A program made the position numbers and the translations under genes. A stretch of DNA of 64,000 bases from Clostridium sp. (GTDB lineage Bacteria > Bacillota > Clostridia > Lachnospirales > Lachnospiraceae): contig JAISOV010000017.1 in assembly GCA_031275405.1 (NCBI GenBank), forward strand, positions 1 through 64,000, given 5' to 3'. Shown here in pieces: positions 18,023-28,284 of this stretch (positions are counted from its first letter, which is position 1; each line of letters begins with the position of its first letter). The notes under the pieces are model-generated. The model did not search any database, was not told where the DNA came from, and was given only the letters and a program-made list of their open reading frames with translations.

Positions 18023-19880
18023 AGACCTCACCCGCCTTTACAAGATATGCCAAATAATCATTGACCGTCTTTTGAAAATCGTCTTGTGTTAGCCTTGTAT
18101 AATCTGTATTCATATACGCTTCACACAACCATTCGTCACTATGCTTTACGCAAGAGCGAGCAGAAAGCCCGTCAACAACATCACGATTACGGTAGAGTTT
18201 AAGCCATTCGGCAAGAATACCCGCCCACTTGTCGTAATAGTCGATTCGCCCTAACTTTTTACGCTTCACAAAGCCGTCGTTCTTGCAATAGCCGAAAAAT
18301 GTTTCTTGTGCGCTATCGTGTGGGGCGTGGGCTTGCCATACCATAACACAGGGATTAGTACCTGTCGGATAGAAAATATCATCGGGCATACTGAAAACGG
18401 CTTTTAATGTATGTTTCTTAAAAAGTCTTTCGCGAACTTCCTTGAACTTTGTACCAATCGCGCAGGACATAGGCACGACAACAACGCCAATACCGCCGAC
18501 CGTGAGAATACTTAATAGTTGTTCCACAAACTCTAATTCGACTTTGCCGCCTTTAAGCGAATACGGCGGGTTAATAAGCCCGATATTCAAGTCTTTCGGC
18601 AAGAGTTTAACGACTTTTGCATCAAAACAATCGCCCTTGTGTATGTTTGATTTACCGTCTTGACGGATAATCATATTTGTAATAGCAAGCGTATATAAGC
18701 CGTCGTCTTGTTCCATTCCGTATAGCCGTTCTTTTCGGATTTGCTCAATTTCAACGGGGTTAGCGTTACGAAACATCTTTGACATTGCCGTAACAAGAAA
18801 ACTGCCCGAACCGCAACAAATATCGACTACTTTACTGTTCTTGTTTACGCCCGCTAATTCGCACATGAATTCGGTTAAATGCTGCGGAGTTAGGACAATA
18901 CCAAGCCCCGAACCGTCGCCGCCGGAATACTTGATAAATTCGTGATAGAACACACCAAGCGTGTCAAGTGTGCTATCGGCGTAATCCATCATTGGCTTTA
19001 TTTTCATTTCCAGTTGCTCAACATACCAAACGAGCGACTTTTTTTGACCGTGTGGAATAGTGGCGAACTTTGAATTGTCTTGCAGCATACTGAAAATTTG
19101 TTTTATGTATGTCGTTCTATCACTACGAATGCCGCCCTTTTTCAATTCATTTTCAATCGCAGTTTGTATGGCGGACATAACGGCGTTGTAAGATGGCAGG
19201 TGTGTATAACTTTTACTGAAATCATCGTTATTTAAGGCAATAAGAATGCCCGCAATGAAAATCGGCTTGTGTTCCTCTCTGACGGCTATTTCCCGTAAAT
19301 AGTCGTGCATTTCAATAGCCAATTCCCGTATTTCATCAAGGGAATAAGCTTTTTGCAGTTTCTCACCTTTAACAAGTTTCATGTAGTTTTTCGGTTCTAA
19401 GATAATGTCCTTTGATTTTTTGAGTAATTCCGTATCATAGGTAGTTAGACCTTTGACCCAATAGAACGCGTCAACTTTTGCCGTGGCGGTTGTCGTTCCA
19501 CTCACCGCTACCGCTATGACGTTGTATTCCTCTTTCAGAAATTTTGCATAATAAAGAACACCGTCCACAGCATACCCATTCGGGCAATCGTGGTTAGACG
19601 TTTCGTGATACTTGACGGACTTTTTACACTCCACAACAATAATAGTATATATGTCGTCGTTGAATGTGATTATAAATTCGGGCTTGGCCTTACCGCCGCC
19701 CGTAGTAAAATCTTCAAGCGCACGTTGCGCGGGTTTGCCGCCCGCCTTTTTAAGCAGGGTTAATATTTTATCAGCGTCGGCAACGTCGCCTTGTGGGAAT
19801 ACCCCACCCCACCCGTTGTCACCGAGCGTTACCTTCATTTCTTTGAGCGTTAGACTTTCGGTGTATTGCTCTATCGCCAT
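18012..19880 (-). CDS. Combined restriction endonuclease and N6-adenine methyltransferase (BcgI-A-like)
   Basis: The 622-residue protein combines two activities. The N-terminal 150 residues hold a PD-(D/E)xK-like nuclease signature: PEF with E68, then VVE84CK86. After a helical linker comes an N6-adenine methylase of the HsdM type: LTPQHLTEFMCELAG, VDICCGSGSFLVTAM (AdoMet binding) and GLINPPYSLKGG (catalytic NPPY). Nuclease and methylase in one chain plus a separate specificity subunit is the layout of BcgI-type (IIB) systems, which cut on both sides of their site. No separate HsdR gene is nearby, which supports this. ATG 19880 follows a G-rich ribosome site that itself holds a 7-G run. Base composition is more AT-rich than the flanks. 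Confidence 0.8.
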   Translation of the reverse strand: MAIEQYTESLTLKEMKVTLGDNGWGGVFPQGDVADADKILTLLKKAGGKPAQRALEDFTTGGGKAKPEFIITFNDDIYTIIVVECKKSVKYHETSNHDCPNGYAVDGVLYYAKFLKEEYNVIAVAVSGTTTATAKVDAFYWVKGLTTYDTELLKKSKDIILEPKNYMKLVKGEKLQKAYSLDEIRELAIEMHDYLREIAVREEHKPIFIAGILIALNNDDFSKSYTHLPSYNAVMSAIQTAIENELKKGGIRSDRTTYIKQIFSMLQDNSKFATIPHGQKKSLVWYVEQLEMKIKPMMDYADSTLDTLGVFYHEFIKYSGGDGSGLGIVLTPQHLTEFMCELAGVNKNSKVVDICCGSGSFLVTAMSKMFRNANPVEIEQIRKERLYGMEQDDGLYTLAITNMIIRQDGKSNIHKGDCFDAKVVKLLPKDLNIGLINPPYSLKGGKVELEFVEQLLSILTVGGIGVVVVPMSCAIGTKFKEVRERLFKKHTLKAVFSMPDDIFYPTGTNPCVMVWQAHAPHDSAQETFFGYCKNDGFVKRKKLGRIDYYDKWAGILAEWLKLYRNRDVVDGLSARSCVKHSDEWLCEAYMNTDYTRLTQDDFQKTVNDYLAYLVKAGEVYES

Positions 19881-19956
19881 AATAAACGCCCCCCCATTTC
19901 CAGCTATCGAATGAGCGGCTTGTCCGTGTGGACATAAAAAACCCATTATTAAAATT

Positions 19957-19985
19957 ATTATACACCAACAATATGCACTTGTCAA
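19957..19985 (-). promoter_or_regulatory. Consensus promoter of the RM operon
   Basis: On the minus strand TTGACA (19985-19980), 17 bases, TATAAT (19962-19957): a perfect sigma-A promoter about 75 bases upstream of the start codon. Confidence 0.85.
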
Positions 19986-19999
19986 GACCTAATTTCAAT

Positions 20000-20233
20000 T
20001 ATCTTTTGTTTCAAAGGATCAGGAACCAAAAACAATTCTTTCGTTAACGTAAAAAGCAGGCCGTTTTTGCTTAAGGTCCCTAAATATTTCTTTTGCGCAA
20101 GCGCCTATCAAGGGACGCGAATAGCCGGACAGACCGTCGGCGCGCCTGAGCTAGGTAAGGCGTTGCCCTTATGAAAAGAATGTAGAAAAAATTACCAAAA
20201 AAATCTACGGGCAAATTTATGGAAAAAAATTAG
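20000..20233. other. Intergenic region before the str promoter
   Basis: A-rich sequence with no recognisable gene between the divergent RM and str promoters. CGCGCCTGAGCTAGG and a run of A-tracts upstream of the str promoter (about 20185-20230) could act as an UP-like element. Confidence 0.4.
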
Positions 20234-20262
20234 TTGACAACGTTTCCATAAACAAGTATACT
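20234..20262 (+). promoter_or_regulatory. Promoter of the str operon
   Basis: TTGACA (20234-20239), 17-base spacer, TATACT (20257-20262), preceded by A-rich tracts. The leader that follows is about 230 bases long. Confidence 0.85.
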
Positions 20263-20341
20263 ATCTTAGTGTGCGTGTGTGCACATGTTTTTTCGTGTAC
20301 GGTGAATAGATATTCGGATATTGGGTATCATTACCAGATAC

Positions 20342-20459
20342 GCACATGTTACAAAAACCGGTACATGTTACGAAAACGTAACACGTTACAAAAAACCGGC
20401 ACATGCTCCAAAGACCGGCACATGCTCCAAAGGCCGTAACACGTTACAAAGGCCGTAAC
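20342..20459 (+). repeat. Six 19-20-bp tandem repeats in the str operon leader
   Basis: Units follow the pattern ACAYGYTMC-RAARRCCGK: ACATGTTACAAAAACCGG, ACATGTTACGAAAACGTA, ACACGTTACAAAAAACCGG, ACATGCTCCAAAGACCGG, ACATGCTCCAAAGGCCGT, ACACGTTACAAAGGCCGT. Neighbouring units can pair, for example TGTTACG-AAAA-CGTAACA and CGTTAC-AAAGGC-CGTAACG. They lie in the 5' untranslated leader of rpsL, so they may form alternative hairpins or bind a protein. Confidence 0.7.
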
Positions 20460-20498
20460 GGGAACTACGACTCTAAAAACAGAAAGAGGTGAAACAGA

Positions 20499-20921
20499 AT
20501 GCCGACATTTAACCAGCTAGTCAGGAAAGGACGTAAGACTTCTGTCAAGAAGTCTACCGCACCTGCTCTGCAGAAGGGATACAATTCCCTGCACAACAAG
20601 GCGACGAATATCTCCGCGCCCCAGAAGAGAGGTGTGTGTACTGCGGTAAAGACCGCGACTCCGAAAAAGCCCAACTCCGCCCTGCGTAAAATCGCAAGGG
20701 TACGCCTTTCCAACGGGATCGAAGTGACCAGCTACATCCCGGGGGAAGGCCACAACCTGCAGGAACACAGCGTAGTGCTGATCAGGGGAGGCAGGGTAAA
20801 GGATCTGCCCGGCACGAGATACCATATTATCCGTGGTACCTTGGATACGGCGGGCGTCGCGAACCGGAAGCAGAGCCGTTCCAAGTATGGCGCGAAGCGG
20901 CCCAAAGAAGCGAAGAAGTAA
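20499..20921 (+). CDS. rpsL: 30S ribosomal protein S12
   Basis: The 140-residue protein is full length and collinear with bacterial S12: [12 protein letters not shown] at the start, [19 protein letters not shown], the decoding-centre loop [24 protein letters not shown] with the usual Lys and Pro positions, and the basic tail [10 protein letters not shown]. It sits at the decoding centre of the small subunit. Lys in TPKKPNSA and in RVKDLPG is unchanged, the wild-type state at positions where streptomycin-resistance changes arise. It is the first gene of the str operon. Confidence 0.98.
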   Translation: MPTFNQLVRKGRKTSVKKSTAPALQKGYNSLHNKATNISAPQKRGVCTAVKTATPKKPNSALRKIARVRLSNGIEVTSYIPGEGHNLQEHSVVLIRGGRVKDLPGTRYHIIRGTLDTAGVANRKQSRSKYGAKRPKEAKK

Positions 20922-21016
20922 TTCTTGGCGGTTTCGGGAAAAGTCTTGGTCCACAAGAGTCACTAAGCGAGTGTTGGCATTCTGTTATGGCAGATAGAAC
21001 AGCACGAACACTAGGG

Positions 21017-21048
21017 GAAACATCCGCCCGTTCCGGGGGAGATGTTTC
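21017..21048 (+). other. Hairpin in the rpsL-rpsG gap
   Basis: GAAACATC (21017-21024) pairs with GATGTTTC (21041-21048) in a 206-base gap between rpsL and rpsG, which is long for this operon. It may be part of the S7 autoregulatory site. Confidence 0.45.
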
Positions 21049-21127
21049 GAGGCGGAGGGGAGGTTTTGCTTTCGCCTTACACATGTGAGTACCGATGAAT
21101 TATTTTCATAATAAGGAGGGAAGAACC

Positions 21128-21598
21128 GTGCCACGTAAAGGACATGTTCCAAAGAGAGATGTGCTGGCGGATCCTTTATACAATGACAAAGTGGTCACTA
21201 AGCTTATCAATAACATCATGTTAGACGGTAAGAAAGGGATCGCGCAGAAGATTGTATATCACGCGTTCGCCAAAGTAGAAGCAAAATCAGGCAAACCGGC
21301 GCTGGAAGTGTTTGAAGCGGCCATGAACAACATCATGCCCGTCCTGGAAGTGAAGGCAAGGCGTATCGGCGGCGCCACCTATCAGGTGCCGATTGAAGTC
21401 CGGGTGGAAAGACGCCAGGCGCTGGCACTGCGGTGGCTGACGGCGTTTTCCCGCAAGAGGGGCGAGAAGACCATGGAAGACAGGCTTGCCAATGAGATCC
21501 TGGACGCGTCCAACAGCACCGGGGCGGCGGTGAAAAGAAAAGAAGACATGCATAAGATGGCGGAAGCGAACAGGGCGTTCTCGCATTACCGGTTCTAG
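21128..21598 (+). CDS. rpsG: 30S ribosomal protein S7
   Basis: The 156-residue primary 16S rRNA-binding protein of the small-subunit head starts at GTG 21128 behind AAGGAGGGAAGAACC, reading [19 protein letters not shown]. It continues with [26 protein letters not shown]-like S7 motifs and ends [14 protein letters not shown]. The upstream in-frame ATG at 21095 is rejected because it has no ribosome site and adds a non-conserved tail. It is the second gene of the str operon. Confidence 0.97.
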   Translation: MPRKGHVPKRDVLADPLYNDKVVTKLINNIMLDGKKGIAQKIVYHAFAKVEAKSGKPALEVFEAAMNNIMPVLEVKARRIGGATYQVPIEVRVERRQALALRWLTAFSRKRGEKTMEDRLANEILDASNSTGAAVKRKEDMHKMAEANRAFSHYRF

Positions 21599-21683
21599 CC
21601 GTTCCGAGGTCTGGGCGGTATCTGACCCGGACGGTATCAGGCCGGACAGTAATTGTTTTGGAAAACGATAGGAGGAAGAAATC

Positions 21684-23801
21684 TTGGCTGGAAGAGAATA
21701 TCCATTAGAGAGGACCAGGAACATCGGTATTATGGCTCATATCGATGCGGGTAAGACCACGTTGACCGAGCGTATTCTCTATTATACCGGTGTGAATTAC
21801 AAGATTGGCGATACTCATGAAGGAACTGCCACCATGGACTGGATGGAGCAGGAACAGGAAAGAGGGATCACCATCACATCAGCCGCCACGACCTGCCACT
21901 GGACTCTGGAAAAAGAAGCAAAACCCATGCCAGGCGCCTTAGAACACCGGATCAACATCATTGATACTCCCGGCCATGTTGATTTTACCGTAGAAGTAGA
22001 ACGTTCTCTTCGTGTACTGGATGGCGCGGTGGGTGTGTTCTGTGCCAAAGGCGGCGTGGAGCCGCAGTCGGAAAACGTCTGGCGTCAGGCCGACACCTAC
22101 CATGTGCCGAGGATGGCGTTTATCAATAAGATGGACATCCTGGGCGCGGATTTCTATGGGGCGGTGGAACAGATCCGGACGAAGCTCGGCAAAAACGCGG
22201 TCATCTTACAGCTGCCCATCGGCAAAGAAGACTCGTTCCTGGGGGTCGTGGATCTGTTTGAGATGAAAGCCTATCTTTATAATGACGAGAAGGGCGAGGA
22301 CATTTCCGTAAAGGAGATCCCGGAAGACGTCAAGGACGAGGCGGACATCTACCGTTCCGAGTTGGTGGAGAAGATCTGTGAGCTGGACGACGACCTGACC
22401 CTGCAGTATCTGGAGGGGGAAGAACCTTCCCCGGAGCAGCTGAAAGCCGCGCTGCGCAAGGCGACCTGCGAATGCGCGGCGATCCCCGTGTGCTGCGGTT
22501 CCGCATACCGCAACAAGGGCGTCCAGAAGCTTCTGGACGCCGTGCTGGAGTATATGCCCGCGCCTACCGATATTCCTTCGATCAAAGGAACGGATCTGGA
22601 CGGCAACGAGGTGGAACGGCATTCTTCGGACGCGGAGCCTTTTGCGGCGCTTGCTTTTAAGATCATGGCGGATCCTTTCGTCGGGAAGCTGGCATTCTTC
22701 CGCGTGTATTCCGGCGGCATTCATTCCGGCGCTTATGTGATGAACGCGACGAAGGGCAAGAAAGAGCGTGTGGGCCGTATTTTACAGATGCACGCCAACA
22801 AGCGTCAGGAAATCGACAAGGTATACGCCGGGGATATCGCGGCGGCGGTGGGCTTCAAATTCACCGCTACAGGCGATACGATCTGTGATGAGCAGCACCC
22901 GGTGATCCTGGAATCCATGGAGTTCCCGGAGCCTGTCATCGAGCTTGCCATCGAGCCAAAGACCAAAGCGGGCCAAGGCAAGATGGGCGAGGCGCTGGCG
23001 AAGCTGGCGGAGGAAGATCCTACTTTCCGCGCTCATACGAATCCGGAGACCGGACAGACCATTATCGCCGGAATGGGGGAACTGCACCTGGAGATCATCG
23101 TGGATCGCCTGCTGCGCGAGTTCAAGGTAGAAGCCAATGTAGGCGCGCCGCAGGTGGCCTATAAGGAAGCGATCACCAAGACTGTGGAGGTGGATTCCAA
23201 ATATGTGAAGCAGTCCGGCGGCCGCGGCCAGTACGGCCACTGTAAGGTGCGTTTTGAACCGATGGATCCCAACGGCGAGCAGCTGTATCGGTTTGAGTCC
23301 AGCGTCGTGGGAGGCTCGATTCCCAAGGAATATATCCCGGCTATCGGGAAAGGGATCGAGGAAGCTACGAAAGCGGGGATCCTGGGCGGCTTCCCGGTGG
23401 TGGGCGTTTCCGCGAACGTGTACGACGGCTCTTACCATGAAGTGGATTCCTCAGAACTGGCTTTCCACATCGCCGGCAGCCTTGCGTTCAAGGATGCCAT
23501 GCATAAGGCGGCTCCGGTACTGATGGAGCCGATCATGAAAGTGGAAGTGACCATGCCCGAAGACTATATGGGCGACGTCATCGGCGACATCAACTCCCGC
23601 CGAGGGCGGATCGAGGGGATGGACGACATCAGCGGCGGCAAGATGGTGAGGGCCTTTGTGCCGCTGTCGGAAATGTTCGGCTATTCCACTGACTTGCGTT
23701 CCAGGACCCAAGGACGCGGCAACTATTCCATGTTCTTTGAGAAATACGAGCAGGTTCCCAAGAGCGTGCAGGAAAAGGTTCTTGTGGCGAAGAGCAAATA
23801 A
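21684..23801 (+). CDS. fusA: Elongation factor G
   Basis: The 705-residue translocation GTPase starts at TTG 21684 behind a perfect AGGAGG. It shows all GTPase motifs: [15 protein letters not shown] (G1), the switch I segment [24 protein letters not shown] (G3) and NKMD (G4). Domains II-V follow, with [14 protein letters not shown] and the C-terminal [14 protein letters not shown]. It catalyses GTP-driven movement of tRNA and mRNA and helps recycle ribosomes. Full length and intact. Confidence 0.98.
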   Translation: MAGREYPLERTRNIGIMAHIDAGKTTLTERILYYTGVNYKIGDTHEGTATMDWMEQEQERGITITSAATTCHWTLEKEAKPMPGALEHRINIIDTPGHVDFTVEVERSLRVLDGAVGVFCAKGGVEPQSENVWRQADTYHVPRMAFINKMDILGADFYGAVEQIRTKLGKNAVILQLPIGKEDSFLGVVDLFEMKAYLYNDEKGEDISVKEIPEDVKDEADIYRSELVEKICELDDDLTLQYLEGEEPSPEQLKAALRKATCECAAIPVCCGSAYRNKGVQKLLDAVLEYMPAPTDIPSIKGTDLDGNEVERHSSDAEPFAALAFKIMADPFVGKLAFFRVYSGGIHSGAYVMNATKGKKERVGRILQMHANKRQEIDKVYAGDIAAAVGFKFTATGDTICDEQHPVILESMEFPEPVIELAIEPKTKAGQGKMGEALAKLAEEDPTFRAHTNPETGQTIIAGMGELHLEIIVDRLLREFKVEANVGAPQVAYKEAITKTVEVDSKYVKQSGGRGQYGHCKVRFEPMDPNGEQLYRFESSVVGGSIPKEYIPAIGKGIEEATKAGILGGFPVVGVSANVYDGSYHEVDSSELAFHIAGSLAFKDAMHKAAPVLMEPIMKVEVTMPEDYMGDVIGDINSRRGRIEGMDDISGGKMVRAFVPLSEMFGYSTDLRSRTQGRGNYSMFFEKYEQVPKSVQEKVLVAKSK

Positions 23802-23824
23802 CGCGGACTTTTCCAAAAAATAGC

Positions 23825-23853
23825 TTGAAAAACTGCGGATGATTTACTATAAT
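23825..23853 (+). promoter_or_regulatory. Internal promoter for tuf
   Basis: TTGAAA (23825-23830), 17 bases, TATAAT (23848-23853), about 115 bases before tuf. It would add extra EF-Tu transcription beyond the operon promoter. Confidence 0.7.
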
Positions 23854-23969
23854 CAATAGTAACTGGTCACTTGTGCCGAACCGGCTTCGGTCGTGTCCGG
23901 ATAACGGCGGCGCCGCTGTGTCGGCGAGGAAAATAACAGGAAAGAAAGAATTTAAGGAGGACTACGATA

Positions 23970-25157
<1,188 letters not shown>

Positions 25158-25227
25158 AGGCAAAGAAGCAAGGCGGCGGAAGCCGTATCGGCAGAAACCG
25201 GAAAAGTGGAAATCCGAAAGGCGGAAA

Positions 25228-25260
25228 CGCCGCAACTCTATGGAGTTGCGGCGTTTTTTT
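25228..25260 (+). terminator. Terminator of the str operon
   Basis: CGCCGCAACTC (25228-25238), loop TATG, GAGTTGCGGCG (25243-25253), then seven T. A perfect 11-bp stem. Confidence 0.95.
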
Positions 25261-25298
25261 CCCGGCAAGACAGATCTGTTCTGCGCTCTCCCAAACGC

Positions 25299-25330
25299 TT
25301 ACTGCTCAGCAAGAACGGCTGAGCTGTAAC
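25299..25330 (+). repeat. Dispersed stem-loop, copy 2
   Basis: TTAC, T, GCTCAGC, loop AAGAACG (25311-25317), GCTGAGC, T, GTAA. The 7-bp inner stem is perfect and an outer TTAC/GTAA pair is separated by one mismatch. Confidence 0.7.
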
Positions 25331-25358
25331 CAAAACCGCCCCATAAATGGAAAAAAAT

Positions 25359-25397
25359 GTCCGGTCTCTTGACAATAGAATGACCGGACGGTAAGCT
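25359..25397 (+). promoter_or_regulatory. Promoter A with flanking inverted repeat (DUF917/M29 operon)
   Basis: TTGACA (25369-25374), 17-base spacer, TAAGCT (25392-25397). GTCCGGTC (25359-25366) and GACCGGAC (25383-25390) form a perfect 8-bp inverted repeat around the -35, a probable operator. The spacer ATAGAATGACCGGACGG is close to the spacers of the promoters at 28019 and 31718. Confidence 0.65.
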
Positions 25398-25466
25398 CAT
25401 AGCTGTATTTATTTGTCGAAACGTTTTGTCCAAACATGTAGAAGCATGTAGAAGGGAGAGGAAACG

Positions 25467-26684
25467 ATGGGAAGTTTGAAGTATGACGACGTGCGGGATG
25501 TGATTTATGGCGCCACCTTATTAGGCGCCGGCGGAGGCGGTTCGATGAAATTCGGCTTGAAGATGTTGGAGGCCTATGTCGAGACGCATGGAGGGCCAGA
25601 TTGTATCAAGGTTTCAGTATGTTCGCCCAAGGACATGGACGACGGCGCTTACGCGGCGGTGACTGCGGCAATGGGCGCGCCTACGAAAATACCCGGCGAT
25701 TTTTCGCCCTGGGTACTGAATGCGTTTAATTTTTATTCCTGCGTGCAATCGTTCAGTCAACGCAACATTCAGTATTCTATGGCAGTGGAACTGGGAGGGT
25801 TCAATACCTTTATTCCGATGCTTGTGTCAATGGAAAAGAAGCTCTCGCTTTTGGATGTTGACGGCTCGGCGCGGGCGGTGCCGGCTCTCACGACCTTGCT
25901 TTTCAACGTCAATGGTTATAATACCTTACCGATTGCGCTGGCTGACTATATCGAAGGGTCGTCTGATTTTGCCAAGGTACTGCTTGATTTTCCCAAGGAC
26001 GCGCAAAATGCCGCCTTGGCGGAAGACGCCGCACGCGCTTATCTTTCCACAGAGATGAATCAGATTGCCGGGCTGTGCGGCTGGATGATCAAAAAAGAGG
26101 ATTTCAGCGCGAAACGGCTTCCTTTTGGATCAATAAGCCTTGCGGCGGCAGTCGGCAACGTACTGCGGACTACTCCTGCCGCGGATGTGTTCAGCACGCT
26201 GACCGCTCAGGGGATTGTGAAAAACAAAGGAATTTCCGGATATTCGGTTGCTGATGGCTCTATTAAAACAGATGGAGGGTTTGACAAAGGTTACGTACTT
26301 TTCTACAACAAAAGCGGTGGGAATTATTTCAGGTTCGATTTTCAAAATGAAACCCTTTTGGTTTCTTATGGAAGCGATCCAACTAAGTTAAAACCGCTGA
26401 TGACTGCGCCGGACATTATCTGCTCGTTCCAGATATCTGATCTTAAGGATGGTAATATACCGCTGACAAACGCTGATTACTTCGATGATAAAGGCAATGT
26501 CAAGAAAGGTTTGGAAGTCATGCTCGGCTTGATTCAAGTCAGCGATGTGTGGTGGTATTCGGGCTATAATACTGTGAATAAGATCTGGCAGCAGTATTTC
26601 ACCAATGTTGGGTATACTGGAGATATTATTCAATTTGGCTCCGCGGTAAAGGCTGCCGAGGAGGACGGAATCTTCGATCAGTAG
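25467..26684 (+). CDS. DUF917 family protein
   Basis: The 405-residue soluble protein starts with DDVRDVIYGATLLGAGGGGS. This is the glycine-rich N-terminal signature of DUF917 proteins, some of which act on thiohydantoin or hydantoin-like compounds. Residues about 200-300 contain VADGSIKTDGGFDKGYV, and the C-terminal 100 residues hold a beta-rich extension not typical of every member. Start ATG 25467 follows GGGAGAGG. The next gene encodes a likely metallo-aminopeptidase, so the pair may process small peptide-derived or cyclic amide substrates. The precise reaction is unknown. Confidence 0.7.
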   Translation: MGSLKYDDVRDVIYGATLLGAGGGGSMKFGLKMLEAYVETHGGPDCIKVSVCSPKDMDDGAYAAVTAAMGAPTKIPGDFSPWVLNAFNFYSCVQSFSQRNIQYSMAVELGGFNTFIPMLVSMEKKLSLLDVDGSARAVPALTTLLFNVNGYNTLPIALADYIEGSSDFAKVLLDFPKDAQNAALAEDAARAYLSTEMNQIAGLCGWMIKKEDFSAKRLPFGSISLAAAVGNVLRTTPAADVFSTLTAQGIVKNKGISGYSVADGSIKTDGGFDKGYVLFYNKSGGNYFRFDFQNETLLVSYGSDPTKLKPLMTAPDIICSFQISDLKDGNIPLTNADYFDDKGNVKKGLEVMLGLIQVSDVWWYSGYNTVNKIWQQYFTNVGYTGDIIQFGSAVKAAEEDGIFDQ

Positions 26685-26716
26685 TACATGATAGGCACAG
26701 AGGCAGGAATGGGGCT

Positions 26717-26753
26717 GTATATTCAAGGAATCAGACTGATTCCTTGAATATAC
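26717..26753. repeat. 37-bp near-perfect palindrome between the DUF917 and M29 genes
   Basis: Arms GTATATTCAAGGAATCAG (26717-26734) and CTGATTCCTTGAATATAC (26736-26753) are exact complements around a single A. There is no T-run. It could be a cruciform, a binding site or an RNA hairpin that separates the two genes. Confidence 0.8.
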
Positions 26754-26835
26754 GCACATGTTTTGAACGCGTTGACTGATTTCGTACAGGAGAGCGTTTT
26801 GGCCATCGAAACAGATGGCGCCGGGAGGATGAGAA

Positions 26836-27810
26836 ATGGATGCGAATCGAAGTATCGTAGAAGCGGCAAAAAAATTGATGATCAATTGTATGGGAACAAA
26901 ACAGGATGAAAAACTGCTGATCGTTGCTGATGAAAAGACATTCGAGCTTGGATACGGCTTTGCGGTAGCCGGCCGCGAAATCGGCATTGAGACAACGTTT
27001 GTCGAGGCTCCTTCCCAAGAAAAAGGCGAACCGCCGAAACCGGTCGCTGCGGCGATGGCGGAAGCGGATGTCGAGTTTTTGCTTACCTCCATGAGCTATT
27101 CGCACGTAAAGGCGCGGATCGCGGCGACCGAAAAAGGGGCGAGAGTGGCTTCAATGCCGATGATGACGGTCGAAATTGCGGAAAACTATCTGGACGCGGA
27201 CTATCCGTTTATTCAGAAAGTAAGCAAGCGGTACGCGGACATGCTGTCCCAGGCAAAGTCGGTGCGGGTCGTCACGGCAAAAGGCACGGACATCACCCTT
27301 GACGTTACCGGGAGAGAGGCCCATGCGGATACCGGAGACCTTACGGAAAAAGGCGCTCTGGGGAATCTTCCCGCGGGCGAGGCATACCTTGCGCCGTTAG
27401 AGGACAAAGGAACGGGTACGATTGTTGTGGACGGTACGATTGCTTATGTCGGCCCGGTGGAGGACGATATCAGACTCAGCGTCAAGGATGGCAGGATCAT
27501 CGATATATCCGGAGGAAAAAGCGCCCAAGCGTTAAAAGATTTCCTGAAAGACAAGGATTCGGAAGCAACGGGGATCGCCGAGTTTGGAATCGGAACAAAT
27601 CCGGGGGCGAAGATCATAGGACATCCCCTTGTCGATGAGAAAGTGTGGGGCACGATTCATATCGCGTTTGGGATGAACGAATCTATGGGCGGCACGAGGG
27701 TGTCTGATATTCACTATGACTGTATCATCAATTCCCCTACCGTGTGGATTGACGGCAGGAAAGTCATGGAAGCGGGCGAGCATATTATGCTTGATGGATG
27801 TAGCAAGTAA
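26836..27810 (+). CDS. M29-type aminopeptidase (AmpS/AmpT-like)
   Basis: The 324-residue protein shows the C-terminal metal-ligand segments of peptidase family M29: LPAGEAYLAPLED, IAEFGIGTNPGAK and GTIHIAFGMNES with His and Glu ligands, then a DIHYDCI segment before the end. M29 enzymes are dimeric cytoplasmic metallo-aminopeptidases. Members near 330-370 residues are also related to 2,5-dihydroxypyridine dioxygenase, which is the alternative. The RBS GGGAGG precedes ATG 26836. Probably transcribed with the DUF917 gene from promoter A. Confidence 0.75.
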   Translation: MDANRSIVEAAKKLMINCMGTKQDEKLLIVADEKTFELGYGFAVAGREIGIETTFVEAPSQEKGEPPKPVAAAMAEADVEFLLTSMSYSHVKARIAATEKGARVASMPMMTVEIAENYLDADYPFIQKVSKRYADMLSQAKSVRVVTAKGTDITLDVTGREAHADTGDLTEKGALGNLPAGEAYLAPLEDKGTGTIVVDGTIAYVGPVEDDIRLSVKDGRIIDISGGKSAQALKDFLKDKDSEATGIAEFGIGTNPGAKIIGHPLVDEKVWGTIHIAFGMNESMGGTRVSDIHYDCIINSPTVWIDGRKVMEAGEHIMLDGCSK

Positions 27811-27893
27811 CTTTGTGGCTGCATGGCGGAAATTGCAGGCGGATTTGGGGTATCATAGGATTCGGGTGTCATTTTGGATGTCGTATAGAAAAC

Positions 27894-27945
27894 GGGGCTG
27901 TACACCTCTGATTTTTCATCAGCTAGTGCGACAGCTCCTGTTTTT
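27894..27945 (+). terminator. Candidate terminator after the M29 gene
   Basis: GGGGCTGT (27894-27901) pairs with ACAGCTCC (27931-27938) with one wobble. An inner CTGAT/ATCAG hairpin lies between them, and CTGTTTTTG follows. Confidence 0.5.
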
Positions 27946-28018
27946 GTTTCCTCGAAAAGGAAACTTTGCTTTGTATTTACAAAAACTTTCAAGGAAATTG
28001 CAGGAAATGTTCAGCCTA

Positions 28019-28047
28019 TTGACAATAGAATGGTGGGAGGATAGAAT
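28019..28047 (+). promoter_or_regulatory. Promoter B (ABC transporter and CxxC-peptide operon)
   Basis: TTGACA (28019-28024), 17 bases, TAGAAT (28042-28047). About 75 bases around it, from CAAAAACTTTC to AATTTATCA, resemble the region of promoter C at 31718. Confidence 0.65.
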
Positions 28048-28284
28048 TTATCATATGCGTTGCCTGATATGCCCTGTGAAACAGTGTGAATGAACCCGCA
28101 CCAAAACTATGTTATTATCATAAGCACGTTTTTAAGGAATTGATTCATGTGTATTTACGCTTAACGGATGAAGAAAAGGAAAAACTTCACATCATAAAAA
28201 GCGGGAAACGTGTTTCGTGATTCGATGGAATGCAGGGTTTGATTGTTAGGCCAGATGAGGCAGCGTATTTCTATGGAGGGAACC

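Larger units (their letters stand above)
27811..28284. other. Intergenic region with terminator, promoter B and a tiny frame
   Basis: It holds a candidate terminator (27894-27945), promoter B (28019-28047) and a long leader. A 23-codon frame at 28149-28220 (VYLRLTDEEKEKLHI) resembles the start of a ribbon-helix-helix protein and is probably a remnant. Confidence 0.5.

Noticed and set aside
18012-19880. Classical type I RM system
   Set aside because: No HsdR helicase-nuclease is present, and a nuclease motif is fused to the methylase, which fits BcgI-type enzymes better.
20342-20459. CRISPR array
   Set aside because: The units are directly joined without unique spacers, and no cas genes are near.
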